Positions 1 to 8,745 of a stretch of 64,000 nucleotides of DNA are shown here, piece after piece. Position numbers and translations under genes: made by a program. Where the stretch lies: the NCBI GenBank assembly GCA_003330885.1, contig CP030277.1:1984001-2048000 (forward strand), read 5' to 3'. This DNA is from Rhodobiaceae bacterium (GTDB lineage Bacteria > Pseudomonadota > Alphaproteobacteria > Parvibaculales > Parvibaculaceae). The notes beneath the pieces are model-generated. The model worked only from the letters and a program-made list of their open reading frames with translations. It did no database searches and had not been told where the DNA came from. Each line of letters starts with the position of its first letter. The stretch's first letter is position 1.

Positions 1-1
1 T

Positions 2-442
2 GCCAAAGCTCTGAGGAAGCTTGCAGAACGCGAAAATGCTGGCCTCATGGTGACGACTTCAAGGCGCACCACCGCAGAGGCAACCGCCGTCCTGCGCGAG
101 GAGATCCGTTCAGTGCCCCACGACATTTATGATGCGCTGTCAGATGCACCGGAAGACAACCCCTATCCAGGCCTGCTCGGGCTAGCGGATGCTATTGTCG
201 TCACCTGTGATAGTCACAATATGGTGGGTGAAGCGACCGTCACGGGCAATCCAGTCTATGTTGTGGAGCTCGAGGGTGGATCGCCCAAGTTCCGCCGTTT
301 TTTGAAGGCTCTCTACGTTAACAATGTCGCGCGACAATTTGACGGCTTGCTTGAAACATGGTCCTACGCACCCTTAAATGCTACGCAGGAAATCGCGACA
401 GCAATTGCCGCAGCGTACAACCGCAAACAGGTAAGTGATTAA
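2..442 (+). CDS. Mitochondrial-fission ELM1-like protein (DUF1022), C-terminal part
   Basis: Only the C-terminal 146 residues are in the window; the frame is open to the left edge, so the true start lies upstream. The visible part contains LADAIVVTCDSHNMVGEA and GNPVYVVEL, a pattern I recognise from the bacterial ELM1-like (DUF1022) family, which has a GT-B-like fold and no firmly established bacterial function. The gene ends next to the following oxygenase gene with a five-base gap between its stop and that gene's ATG, so the two are probably co-transcribed. The family call is from memory of its conserved tail; function is uncertain. Confidence 0.7.
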   Translation, partial: AKALRKLAERENAGLMVTTSRRTTAEATAVLREEIRSVPHDIYDALSDAPEDNPYPGLLGLADAIVVTCDSHNMVGEATVTGNPVYVVELEGGSPKFRRFLKALYVNNVARQFDGLLETWSYAPLNATQEIATAIAAAYNRKQVSD

Positions 443-446
443 CGCC

Positions 447-1082
447 ATGAGCTTGATCGATCTTGAAGCGCTCCGCGCAACATCTTTGAAAACCGACCCT
501 TACGACTTTCTTGTCGTTCCAAACTTCGTGACAGGTGACAATCTGGATCGCGTCATTCGTGACTATCCCAATGTAACGACGCCCGGCTCCGTTCCCCCGT
601 CCGAGTTGGACATAAGCGGTGACTTCGACGCGCTGATGAAGGAAATGAACGGTCCCGAGTTTGAAGCCATCATCGAAGAGAAATTCGATCTGGACCTGTC
701 TGACCGCCCTACCATGTTTACGGTACGCGGTCATTGCCGTGAGACAGATGGAAAAATCCATCCCGACAGTGAGACCAAGATCATCACGGTCCTGCTCTAT
801 CTCAACAAGCCAGACGAGTGGGGCCATGAAGGCGGAAAACTGCGTATCCTCCGCAGCCCCACAGATCTGGAAGACTATGTTGATGAAGTTCCTCCCTATG
901 GGGGCACCTTGCTCGTGTTCCGTCGGGCCGACCATTCCTGGCATGGGCATGAACCCTTCAAAGGCCCCCGTCGCGCCGTGCAGATGAATTGGGTAACAGA
1001 CCAGCGTGTCGTCATGGCAGAACAGCGCCGACACAAATTGTCTTCCACTGTAAAAAAACTGAACCCTTTCTCATCCGCTTGA
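447..1082 (+). CDS. 2-oxoglutarate/Fe(II)-dependent oxygenase, prolyl-4-hydroxylase type
   Basis: A 211-residue soluble protein. It carries the Fe(II)-binding HxD motif as His-Pro-Asp at about residues 105-107, a distal His pair in SWHGHEPF at about 166-168, and an Arg pair just after it (KGPRRAVQMNW) that would bind 2-oxoglutarate. This is the double-stranded beta-helix layout of small P4H-like oxygenases that hydroxylate amino acid side chains or small molecules. ATG at 447 was chosen over the in-frame GTG at 435, which lies inside the upstream gene. The substrate cannot be told; the next gene is an unknown protein that could be a partner or target. Confidence 0.8.
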   Translation: MSLIDLEALRATSLKTDPYDFLVVPNFVTGDNLDRVIRDYPNVTTPGSVPPSELDISGDFDALMKEMNGPEFEAIIEEKFDLDLSDRPTMFTVRGHCRETDGKIHPDSETKIITVLLYLNKPDEWGHEGGKLRILRSPTDLEDYVDEVPPYGGTLLVFRRADHSWHGHEPFKGPRRAVQMNWVTDQRVVMAEQRRHKLSSTVKKLNPFSSA

Positions 1083-1158
1083 AGCAGATCAAAGCAGCGG
1101 TCCCTGCGAACCGCTACATCAACAACCAACGACACGCAGACAAGATCGAAAGACTTTC

Positions 1159-3138
1159 ATGACCCTCAACATCGAGACCTTCACGAACGCGGATCTTTCT
1201 CAAGGGTGGCGACCCGGGAACAATGCTGGCGGGGCATCGCTCTTTAAAGCACTGGGTCATCCGTTGGCGGCACCAAAAGGCCACGCGATCATTGAACGTC
1301 TGAAAGATCTGGGGCCTGTTGCGATCTACGACCCGAGCGGAGCGATTGGCAACTTCCATTCCTATTACGATCTCTCCAAAGTCGAAATTGAAGGTTATTA
1401 CGTTCAGCGCGTGGAGGATTTGGATCAGCCATTCCTGGGTCACGACGCAAAACCAGTTTCATCCTGCGCAAAGAGCGATGCGGCGGTTGTCCTTGTTCTT
1501 TTGTTTGATGCGCAAAAAGTTTTGGGGCCCATCTCCCATTGTTTCCCGAAGGACGCGACCATCGTCACCCTCGACGACATGCGCATTCCGGACAAGATGC
1601 TGACCAACCAGCGCAATTATCTCGACCCGATGAACTTCGCCACCAACTTTGCGTTCCTCCGCGATCACAAAGGCGCCAATGGCTCAGACGGGCTTCACAC
1701 AACCATCGCCAGTGCCAACTATTGGGCGACTCACGGCGCAAAGGACCCAAAACTCTGGCTGTGTCTATTTGATGAAGCAGGAGAGGTACTCGCTGCATGG
1801 GAAGAAGACCTTCCTGACGCAGGCTGCCCCTATGCAGTGAACAGCGAAACGGTGCGTAAGAAGTTCGACCTAGACGATTTTCAGGGTTCTCTCTTCATTC
1901 ACGCAATCCGCATTGCAGGGCACGATGTGGTGAAATACGCCATGGACGTCTATGGCGACAATGGCAAAAGTCTGACGTGCAGCCACGATGCCAATGCCTG
2001 GCCTGCAGACTTTTATGCTGGCATGCCCGCTGGCGATGAAGATGAAGAGCTCACAATGATTGTGCAGAACTCTCATCCCATGCCCATCCCACCGAAATCG
2101 GTCGGGTTCAATATTGTTGGCGCTCAGGACATTGCCTGGCATGAAGAAGAAATTCCGCCCTTTGGTACCAAGACGCTGAATGTAAGCGAGATGCTCCCGC
2201 AGGCGCAGTTCCCAGATCAGATTGAAACGGTAGCTGGACGCTATTTTGTGCGCCCACGCTATGAGGTGCTGCGCACCAAAACAGGACAACGCCGCATCGC
2301 CCACGCCAATGTGGAACGCACGGACCTCGAACCCAATCCGGAAATCCCGGGTCTCGAAGCAACCATGGGCAAAGGCTACATCATGCCTTTGCCGGTTCTA
2401 CCGACCAACCTCTTCAACTCCACGGTCTTACCCACACCGATGGCGCGTTCCGAACAGGAAATGCCGCTGCGGATCGAACTTATGGACGCGGATGGATCGA
2501 CAGTCGCGTCAAAATATCTCGGCCGCATCCAACGCCGCGATCACATGGCAATCGACATTGACGCCTGGCTCAAAGAAGAAGGCGCTAAGCTTCCGTCCGG
2601 CCACGGTCATGCTGAGTTTCTCTATGATTTCCGTGAAGGTGGTGAGGCAAATGGCTGGCTTCATGCACTCGGCCGCTATGAGCAAAAATCATCTGGCCAC
2701 CGCGCAGAAACGATCTTCGGTGCTCACATTTACAACACAGCAATCATCTATAAAGACGAGCCGCAATCCTACATTGGCAAGCCGCCAGGTCTGACCACCC
2801 GATTGTTTCTGCGCCTTGGCGATGATCCAAAGGACACCCTGTGTCACCTGGTCTACCCTGCCTCCACGCCCTGGCATGAGAAGTCAGACACACGCCTTAT
2901 CCTGCACAATGCAGAAGGTGAACCGGTGGCGGAAAAGCGCATTCAGATCAATTGTGGGGGCTCCCGCTTCTGGCGCTATCATGAACTCTTTGATGCAGAA
3001 GAGCGCTCCCGCGTGTCTGTAAAAGGCAATGATCTTGGCTACATTATCGTGCGCGACACCACGTGCCGCCTCTTCGGCTTTCACGGACTGATCAATGGGG
3101 ATACCAGCTTCTGCCTGGACCATATGTTCGGATTTTGA
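1159..3138 (+). CDS. Unknown 659-residue protein
   Basis: I do not recognise the family. There is no signal peptide and no obvious membrane segment. The sequence is rich in aromatic and acidic residues and seems to alternate beta-strands (for example DPKLWLCLFDEAGEVLAAW and ASKYLGRIQRRDHMAIDID), which suggests a multi-domain beta-rich soluble protein. The last part has several Cys and His residues (LINGDTSFCLDHMFGF). It follows the oxygenase by 76 bases on the same strand. Codon use looks like that of its neighbours, so recent transfer is not suggested. It could be a structural or binding protein; no catalytic motif was seen. Confidence 0.75.
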   Translation: MTLNIETFTNADLSQGWRPGNNAGGASLFKALGHPLAAPKGHAIIERLKDLGPVAIYDPSGAIGNFHSYYDLSKVEIEGYYVQRVEDLDQPFLGHDAKPVSSCAKSDAAVVLVLLFDAQKVLGPISHCFPKDATIVTLDDMRIPDKMLTNQRNYLDPMNFATNFAFLRDHKGANGSDGLHTTIASANYWATHGAKDPKLWLCLFDEAGEVLAAWEEDLPDAGCPYAVNSETVRKKFDLDDFQGSLFIHAIRIAGHDVVKYAMDVYGDNGKSLTCSHDANAWPADFYAGMPAGDEDEELTMIVQNSHPMPIPPKSVGFNIVGAQDIAWHEEEIPPFGTKTLNVSEMLPQAQFPDQIETVAGRYFVRPRYEVLRTKTGQRRIAHANVERTDLEPNPEIPGLEATMGKGYIMPLPVLPTNLFNSTVLPTPMARSEQEMPLRIELMDADGSTVASKYLGRIQRRDHMAIDIDAWLKEEGAKLPSGHGHAEFLYDFREGGEANGWLHALGRYEQKSSGHRAETIFGAHIYNTAIIYKDEPQSYIGKPPGLTTRLFLRLGDDPKDTLCHLVYPASTPWHEKSDTRLILHNAEGEPVAEKRIQINCGGSRFWRYHELFDAEERSRVSVKGNDLGYIIVRDTTCRLFGFHGLINGDTSFCLDHMFGF

Positions 3139-3225
3139 AGCAGAACACCTGCCAACATCTGATCGATTGACTCAACCGATACTTCTGGCGAGGGTACCGC
3201 TGTCACAGTTGGTCGGAAGTCAGTC

Positions 3226-4128
3226 ATGCGCATATTTATCAGAATCATCCTTGGAATAGTCAGCCTCGTCGTACTCGGCCTCGCGATATTCCTGGTGCCG
3301 CCTCATCTACAGACTCAGGGCATAGAGCCCGATCTCCCCAACGAACAGGCACTCCGCGATCTGATGACGACGCAAAACGGCCCAATCGCCGTGCACTATG
3401 TCCTCACCGCGAGCCAGGATGTGCGTGGCCGTGACCTGGGCCATACCAGTTTCGTCATTGAATGGGCGAACGGCAATCTCTTCCTTATTGACGCCGGCAT
3501 GGATGAAACAGGCGCTGAGGAGTTTGCAGAGCTGATGGCTGGCATCAGCGGCGGCGGCGACGCGAAGTTCTTTGGCAAGCTTGGCGAACAGCTGGGAGGA
3601 AAGCTTGAGCGGGTGAAAGGCATCGGCTTTACCCATCTCCATATTGACCATACCCAGGGTGTTACCGCTTTTTGTGAGGCCCGAGGTCCTGGCACTGACC
3701 TTCTCCAGACAGATGACCAGCGTGACGAGCACAACTTCAACACAGTCGAAGGGGCTGAGATCGTTGTTAAGTCTTGCCTGTCACGGGGTACCCTGCAGGG
3801 CCGAGAAATATTGACCAGCGATGCCTTCCCCGGTCTTGGCCTCATTGCGCTGGGCGGGCACACACCCGGCTCGACGCTCTTTGCTGTTGGACTTAAGGAT
3901 CATCTGTGGCTCTTCTCCGGCGACACAACCAACACGAGAGCCGACCTGATCAACAATAGAGGCAAAGGCTTCCTTTACTCCGGAGTCTTCGTACCAGAAA
4001 ACACCGGCCGCACTGAAGATCTGCGCCTATGGCTTACGGGACTCGACACCAACGAAGATATCGACGTTGTCGTCTCTCATGACCTAGCAGCTCTGCTTGA
4101 AACTGGATTGCCAAAATTTAACCAGTAG
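3226..4128 (+). CDS. Membrane-anchored metallo-beta-lactamase-fold hydrolase
   Basis: A 300-residue protein with an N-terminal hydrophobic segment (about residues 3-24) that is a signal anchor or signal peptide, so the enzyme probably works outside the cytoplasmic membrane. The zinc-binding HxHxDH motif is present as HLHIDH near residue 138, followed by GGHTPGST, SGDTT and VVSHD, giving a complete dinuclear metal site. Enzymes of this fold hydrolyse lactones, esters, thioesters or phosphodiesters; the substrate here cannot be named. Two more MBL hydrolases lie at 10.9 and 12.5 kb but belong to a different subgroup. Confidence 0.82.
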   Translation: MRIFIRIILGIVSLVVLGLAIFLVPPHLQTQGIEPDLPNEQALRDLMTTQNGPIAVHYVLTASQDVRGRDLGHTSFVIEWANGNLFLIDAGMDETGAEEFAELMAGISGGGDAKFFGKLGEQLGGKLERVKGIGFTHLHIDHTQGVTAFCEARGPGTDLLQTDDQRDEHNFNTVEGAEIVVKSCLSRGTLQGREILTSDAFPGLGLIALGGHTPGSTLFAVGLKDHLWLFSGDTTNTRADLINNRGKGFLYSGVFVPENTGRTEDLRLWLTGLDTNEDIDVVVSHDLAALLETGLPKFNQ

Positions 4129-4173
4129 CGGGAGACAGGCGGTCAGGCACTAATACCTTCTGATCTGCGGACA

Positions 4174-4422
4174 CTACTGGCCAGCAATCACCGACTCGCC
4201 CCGCTGATACCGATCAAGCTCGTCCGGGTCGAACCCCTGATCATTGTCGATAAACTCATCCCGCATAAAGTCTTTCTCGGGATCGACGGTCGTCGCCTTG
4301 GTGATCATCTTCCGGCACATCCTGTCGAGGAATGTCTTGTTGCGCGAACTCCGCGCCGCCATCCAGATGGCAAGACGCGCGGAGCGTTCCTTCTTGCGAA
4401 CGTTCTTCTGCTCAACACTCAT
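4174..4422 (-). CDS. Small hypothetical partner of the molybdopterin oxidoreductase
   Basis: An 82-residue, highly charged protein with a basic N-terminal half and an acidic C-terminal half (DNDQGFDPDELDRYQRGE). Its ATG overlaps the stop of the oxidoreductase gene by four bases, a typical translationally coupled arrangement. It has no membrane segment and no Cys, so it is not an electron carrier. It may be a small assembly or stability factor for the enzyme, but that rests on position only. Longer open frames on the other strand here run into the oxidoreductase and are shadows. Confidence 0.6.
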   Translation of the reverse strand: MSVEQKNVRKKERSARLAIWMAARSSRNKTFLDRMCRKMITKATTVDPEKDFMRDEFIDNDQGFDPDELDRYQRGESVIAGQ

Positions 4423-6707
4423 TCTGCGGGTTCCATATGCTCGACCTTGGTTTCGGTGTCGGCAGACGCATCCGACGTAAACGGCACCACGCGACAGGGG
4501 ATGCCCTTCAGGTGCGGAATGCCCTGCTCCAAATCAAGATAGTCGGGGTCATCGCGGCAAAGCTGCGCGTCGCTATAATCCCAAGCTCCGCTCAGCGACC
4601 CGTTGCCTTGTGCCATCTCAGGCTTCCACCAACCGTGGGGCACCCGTACAAGGTCATCGGGCATCGCATCCTTGATGGCGAGAAGAGCTTTGACACTGCC
4701 GAGCTGGTTTTCCACTGTTACCCAGTCGCCTTCAGCAACACCTGCTGCCTTCGCAGTCTTTTCATTCAGATAGATTTGTGGCTCCGGACACCGGGCACGC
4801 ATTTCAGGGATGTGGCGATGCCCGGTTTGGAAGAACGGATCTTCACGCACACCGGTGAACATCTTCAGCGGATAGTCTTTGTCATGCGGCGGGTCTTCAC
4901 GGAAGTAAGGCAGAGGGTCAAAGCCAAGCTCCTCAAGCAGCGAGGACTTGAGTTCCACCTTCCCGCTCGGCGTGGCAAATCCAGTCTTTTCGTAAGTCTT
5001 GAATGCCGGTTTCTTGAAATAGACTTCAGTGTCTGAAATCAGATCAGCGAAACTCTTGCCCGTCGCCTCAACACGATAGTCATAAAAGTCTTCAATCGTG
5101 TCCCACGGAACAACTTCTGGCATGTCCAGGGCACCAGCAACCTGCTTCCAGAATTCAAAGGTGCTTTTGCATTCACCTGGCGGGTCCATTGCTTTTTCAG
5201 AGAAGCGGATAGTGGACATCCACCCAAACATATCGTGAATCCACGGGCGCTCAAGCCAGCTATCGGCAGGCAGGATATAGTCCGCCAGCTGCGCTGAGGG
5301 TGTCATGAACTGCTCATGAGACACGATCAGGTCCTGGTTCATCATCGCCTTGTGAATGAGCGGCATGTTCGCGTAGCTCATAAGTGGATTATTGCCCAGA
5401 AAGAAGAACGCCTTCACAGGATACTCGCCCTCGCCAGCCATCGCCTTAAAGGTCTCCGACGGCGTTGCCATATGGCAGCCGGTCACGAGGTTGGCATATT
5501 CCTGACCATAGACGCGCTTGGTAGGTTCGCGAAACGCCAGCTGTCCGCGATAGGTAAAGGCCGGATGGTCTTTAGACCCAAGCTGTTTCATCTTCTGTTC
5601 GTCAGAGAGCGCATGGTGCATCTCTATCGTGGACTCGTTCACAATGTCCGGGTTGAACCCTTGCAGCAATTCACCACCTGGCACGTCCACATAGCCGCAA
5701 ATAGAGCGCAGGATCGTCTGTAGCCGAATGCCCGACGTGCTGTTTCGCTGCATATCTGTGATGGGTGTCCAGGGAATGATGGACGGACCGCTGGTTGCAT
5801 AGACACGTGCAGCCTCAGCAATCATCTCTGGATCACAGCCGGTGAGCTCGGCAACCCGGTCCAGCGGATATTCATTCACCCGCTCTCTCAGTTCTTCAAA
5901 ACCAATGGTCCAGTTCGCAACAAACTCTTTGTCATACAGCTCTTCATCAATAATGACCTTGAGCCAACCAAACATCATGGCGGCATCACTCCCCGCCTTG
6001 AGAGGTAGCCAGATGTCGGCGCGCTCAGCGCTGGAACTGCGGCGCGGGTCCATAACAATGAGTTTCGCGCCCCGCGCCTGGGCAGACCGGATGCTGTTAT
6101 AGAGCGGCGTCCAACTGTGGCGTCGTGGATTGTGCCCCATAAGCACAATACAGTTTGTGCTGCTGAAATCTCCAAACGGGAACCAGCCATAGGTAAAGCG
6201 ATTAACCGCCGCTGTATTCCCGGCACAAAGGGCAACACCGCTGATCCAGTTGGGCGAGCCCACATGGTTCATGACGCGGCGGCCAAGCCCGTGATCTGTC
6301 GACGTATTCCATTGGCTGGTCGACACAGCCCAGGCTTCAGGACCGTGCTCAGCAACAATCTTTTTGAGGCGAGAGCCAATATCGCTCATCGCCTCTTCCC
6401 AGGTGACCTGCTCAAACTTGCCAGACCCGCGCTCGCCAACACGCTTCAGGGGGTGAAGAATACGGTTCGGATGCGCGAGGCCTTTGGGTGCCACGATCCC
6501 CTTCATGCAGATATTGTCTTTGAAGATGGGATTGTCCGATGAACGGATTTTCGTCACCCGCCCTTTTTGAACCTCACCGACGACGCTGCAGGCAATGTCG
6601 CATGCTGCGCAAATCAATCGCTTGGTCGTGACACCTTCTCGAGTTGGACGCTCTTCATATTTGGCATCGACAATCTCTTGGGGGTCGAAGGGAACTGGTG
6701 CTGGCAT
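4419..6707 (-). CDS. Molybdopterin-dependent oxidoreductase, DMSO reductase superfamily
   Basis: A 762-residue catalytic subunit. The N-terminus binds a [4Fe-4S] cluster through Cys33, Cys36, Cys40 and Cys67 (C-x2-C-x3-C-x26-C). Cys161 in SGVALCAGNT is at the place where Cys-type members of the superfamily ligate Mo or W. The bis-MGD-binding body follows, and the C-terminal beta-barrel domain (dinucleotide-binding) starts near residue 600 (FTGVREDPFFQTGHRHIPEM). No Tat signal is present, so the enzyme is cytoplasmic. No FeS or membrane subunit is adjacent, so the electron partner is unknown. Divergent TetR and mobA genes make a compact Mo-enzyme locus. The substrate is unresolved. Confidence 0.9.
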   Translation of the reverse strand: MPAPVPFDPQEIVDAKYEERPTREGVTTKRLICAACDIACSVVGEVQKGRVTKIRSSDNPIFKDNICMKGIVAPKGLAHPNRILHPLKRVGERGSGKFEQVTWEEAMSDIGSRLKKIVAEHGPEAWAVSTSQWNTSTDHGLGRRVMNHVGSPNWISGVALCAGNTAAVNRFTYGWFPFGDFSSTNCIVLMGHNPRRHSWTPLYNSIRSAQARGAKLIVMDPRRSSSAERADIWLPLKAGSDAAMMFGWLKVIIDEELYDKEFVANWTIGFEELRERVNEYPLDRVAELTGCDPEMIAEAARVYATSGPSIIPWTPITDMQRNSTSGIRLQTILRSICGYVDVPGGELLQGFNPDIVNESTIEMHHALSDEQKMKQLGSKDHPAFTYRGQLAFREPTKRVYGQEYANLVTGCHMATPSETFKAMAGEGEYPVKAFFFLGNNPLMSYANMPLIHKAMMNQDLIVSHEQFMTPSAQLADYILPADSWLERPWIHDMFGWMSTIRFSEKAMDPPGECKSTFEFWKQVAGALDMPEVVPWDTIEDFYDYRVEATGKSFADLISDTEVYFKKPAFKTYEKTGFATPSGKVELKSSLLEELGFDPLPYFREDPPHDKDYPLKMFTGVREDPFFQTGHRHIPEMRARCPEPQIYLNEKTAKAAGVAEGDWVTVENQLGSVKALLAIKDAMPDDLVRVPHGWWKPEMAQGNGSLSGAWDYSDAQLCRDDPDYLDLEQGIPHLKGIPCRVVPFTSDASADTETKVEHMEPAE

Positions 6708-6735
6708 TTTTTCCTCCCTGGTTCGGAAACGCCAT

Positions 6736-6761
6736 TTACATACATACGTGAATGTATGTAA
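6736..6761. promoter_or_regulatory. Perfect 10-bp inverted repeat, probable TetR operator
   Basis: The arms TTACATACAT (6736-6745) and ATGTATGTAA (6752-6761) are perfect inverse complements separated by 6 bases. The palindrome lies between the divergently transcribed oxidoreductase (start 6707) and TetR gene (start 6801), where a repressor could control both promoters. A 26-bp dyad is a usual size for a TetR dimer pair site. That the neighbouring TetR protein binds it is inference. Confidence 0.75.
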
Positions 6762-6800
6762 GATAAGTTAAACAACCACCGCTGAGAGTTCAACACTCAA

Positions 6801-7406
6801 ATGACAGCAACATCCACAAAAGCCCGCACGCAGTCAGATCGCTCCAGCGAAATGCGGCAAAAGCTGATCACAGCAACCATTCAAGCGCTGATAGACAAGG
6901 GATATGCTGGAACGACAGCTGTGGAGGTATGCGCGAGAGCAGGCGTCACCCGTGGCGCCCTCTTTCATCACTTCGAAAGCCTGCCAGCCCTGATCGCGGT
7001 CGCATTGACTGATACCTATGACCGCCTGCTTCTTGGATCACGCACAATCGAAGCAGACACGACCCTTGAACAATGGCTCGCTTGGGCCTGGTCCCGTGTC
7101 AGCCAACGGGAGTTCAAAGCCGTCATCGAAATCTGGCTCGCCTCCCGCAATGACCCGGAATCTACCGCAGACATTCAACCAGCCATTGAACGCTACAAAG
7201 CCATCTTCACGCCGTCAGAAAACAACGCACTCTTCAAACGCTTTGGGTCAGACAAAAAGGCAAGCGCGTTCTACCGATTGGCAGCAGAAACAATGTTTGG
7301 CTTGGCTCTTGGGCGGGCAACCAATCCAAATGGAGCAGCCCTTGATCACGAAGGGATCGTGCTGGATCAGCTGCGAATATATGCGCGCGAGATCGACACC
7401 CAATGA
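6801..7406 (+). CDS. TetR family transcriptional regulator
   Basis: A 201-residue protein. The N-terminal helix-turn-helix spans about residues 19-65 (TIQALIDKGYAGTTAVEVCA, then ARAGVTRGALFHHF), the classic TetR pattern. The C-terminal domain is a ligand-binding and dimerisation domain of unknown specificity. It is divergent from the molybdopterin oxidoreductase and overlaps mobA downstream by four bases. The palindrome at 6736-6761 is its likely operator. It probably represses the oxidoreductase until a substrate-like ligand binds, and by sitting in one operon with mobA it would link cofactor maturation to the same signal. Confidence 0.9.
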   Translation: MTATSTKARTQSDRSSEMRQKLITATIQALIDKGYAGTTAVEVCARAGVTRGALFHHFESLPALIAVALTDTYDRLLLGSRTIEADTTLEQWLAWAWSRVSQREFKAVIEIWLASRNDPESTADIQPAIERYKAIFTPSENNALFKRFGSDKKASAFYRLAAETMFGLALGRATNPNGAALDHEGIVLDQLRIYAREIDTQ

Positions 7407-7993
7407 CTGCCATTGCGGGGCTTATCTATGCAGGCGGCGAAAGTACACGCTTCGGCGGCAAAAAGGCGGAAGCATCACTCCGCGGACACCGCCTAATCGA
7501 CCATGTTGCAGAACGCCTTGGACCTCAGGTGACGACGCTTGCCGTTGCAGGTCCCGTTCATGTCACAAACGCCACCCCCCTGGGAGATGGCGTGCATGTT
7601 GGCAAAGGCCCATTGGCCGGATTGTTGGCGGGCCTCAAATGGGCATCAGACCTCCCTGGCGTTAAATGGCTTGTAACCACTCCTTGCGACGTTCCACTCT
7701 TACCCAAGAATCTGGTCTCTTCTCTCAGCAATAACCTCACGGACAAGCCCACAGTCTTGAACGTTGCCGGTCGCTGGCAGGCGGGCTGCGCCCTATGGCC
7801 CACGAGTGTGGGTCCGTTCATTCAGGACACCCTTATAAAGGGAGAAGACCTATCGCTGCACCGCGCCCTTAGGTCCCTCAACGTCGAAGCAATTGAGATC
7901 ACTTCGGATGCGCTCGACGGAAACTTTCTGAACATCAACACCCGCGAAGATCTCATTGGGTGCACCCAGAGTTCCTCCAGTCATCAGCCCTAG
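7403..7993 (+). CDS. mobA: Molybdenum cofactor guanylyltransferase MobA
   Basis: Transfers GMP from GTP to molybdopterin to make the guanine dinucleotide form of the cofactor needed by DMSO-reductase-family enzymes. The 196-residue protein has the nucleotide-binding signature near its start (AGGESTRFGGKKAEA) and the later TPCDVPLLP motif for metal and product binding, both typical of MobA. Its length is normal for the family. The start overlaps the TetR stop by four bases. Location beside a Mo oxidoreductase supports the assignment. Confidence 0.9.
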   Translation: MTAIAGLIYAGGESTRFGGKKAEASLRGHRLIDHVAERLGPQVTTLAVAGPVHVTNATPLGDGVHVGKGPLAGLLAGLKWASDLPGVKWLVTTPCDVPLLPKNLVSSLSNNLTDKPTVLNVAGRWQAGCALWPTSVGPFIQDTLIKGEDLSLHRALRSLNVEAIEITSDALDGNFLNINTREDLIGCTQSSSSHQP

Positions 7994-8063
7994 CCGAACC
8001 ACTGAGGCATTGTGACGCGATCCCAGGAAAAGCGGCAATTTCCGCCAAACTCGCCTTGAAAAT

Positions 8064-8113
8064 AGTTTGGAATAAATCTAACTAGCACTCAGAAGTTAGA
8101 TTAATTCCAAACT
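8064..8113. promoter_or_regulatory. 19-bp near-perfect inverted repeat upstream of peroxiredoxin
   Basis: The arm AGTTTGGAATAAATCTAAC (8064-8082) pairs with the arm at 8095-8113 at 18 of 19 positions, with a 12-base spacer. It ends 13 bases before the peroxiredoxin ATG. This may be a large operator, for two dimers of a redox or iron regulator, or a stem-loop in the mRNA leader occluding the start region. It has no run of T, so it is not a standard terminator. Confidence 0.7.
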
Positions 8114-8126
8114 GGGAGTTCCCCTC

Positions 8127-8732
8127 ATGAGCGTATTGGTCGGCAAAGCCGCCCCCGATTTCACCGCAGCTGCTGTTCTCGCCGATGGCGACATCGTTGA
8201 TGACTTCAACCTCACCGAGCACCTGAAGGGTCATTATGGTGTGATCTTCTTCTATCCGCTCGACTTCACCTTTGTCTGCCCGTCTGAAATCCTGGCTTTC
8301 TCAAACCGGGTCCCAGCATTTGAAGAGCGCAACACCAAGGTGATCGCCGTTTCCGTCGACAGCCAATACAGCCATTTTGCCTGGCGGAACACCTCGCCAA
8401 ATGAAGGCGGCCTTGGCCCAGTCCAGTTCCCCATGGTGGCCGACATCACCAAGCAGATAGCGCGGGATTATGACGTCTTGATCCCGGAAGACGGCGTAGC
8501 GCTGCGCGGGACCTTCCTCATCGACAAAGATGGCATTGTCCGCCATCAGCTCGTCAATGACCTGCCCATCGGCCGGAACGTGGACGAAGCAATCCGCACG
8601 CTGGACGCCCTCCAGTTCCATGAAGAGCATGGCGATGTCTGCCCGGCAGGCTGGAACAAGGGCGATGAAGGCATGAAGGCGGACGCTGACGGTGTCGCTA
8701 AGTATCTGGGAGAGCACGCAGAAGCGCTCTAA
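8127..8732 (+). CDS. Typical 2-Cys peroxiredoxin (AhpC/TSA family)
   Basis: Reduces hydrogen peroxide and organic peroxides in the cytoplasm. The peroxidatic Cys51 lies in FTFVCPSEI, with Pro44 and Thr48 forming the usual PxxxTxxC pocket. The resolving Cys is in HGDVCPAGW near residue 173. The 201-residue length fits the family. Thioredoxin reductase follows downstream on the same strand, so a thioredoxin-linked reducing route is likely, with thioredoxin itself encoded elsewhere. The long inverted repeat just upstream suggests specific regulation. Confidence 0.93.
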   Translation: MSVLVGKAAPDFTAAAVLADGDIVDDFNLTEHLKGHYGVIFFYPLDFTFVCPSEILAFSNRVPAFEERNTKVIAVSVDSQYSHFAWRNTSPNEGGLGPVQFPMVADITKQIARDYDVLIPEDGVALRGTFLIDKDGIVRHQLVNDLPIGRNVDEAIRTLDALQFHEEHGDVCPAGWNKGDEGMKADADGVAKYLGEHAEAL

Positions 8733-8745
8733 ACCACGACCTCTC

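Noticed and set aside
381-1034. 217-residue open frame opposite the 2OG oxygenase
   Set aside because: Antisense to a gene with intact metal and 2-oxoglutarate motifs; no motif in the mirror frame.
4332-5036. 234-residue plus-strand frame inside the oxidoreductase region
   Set aside because: Opposite the C-terminal domain of the molybdopterin enzyme and not protein-like in content.
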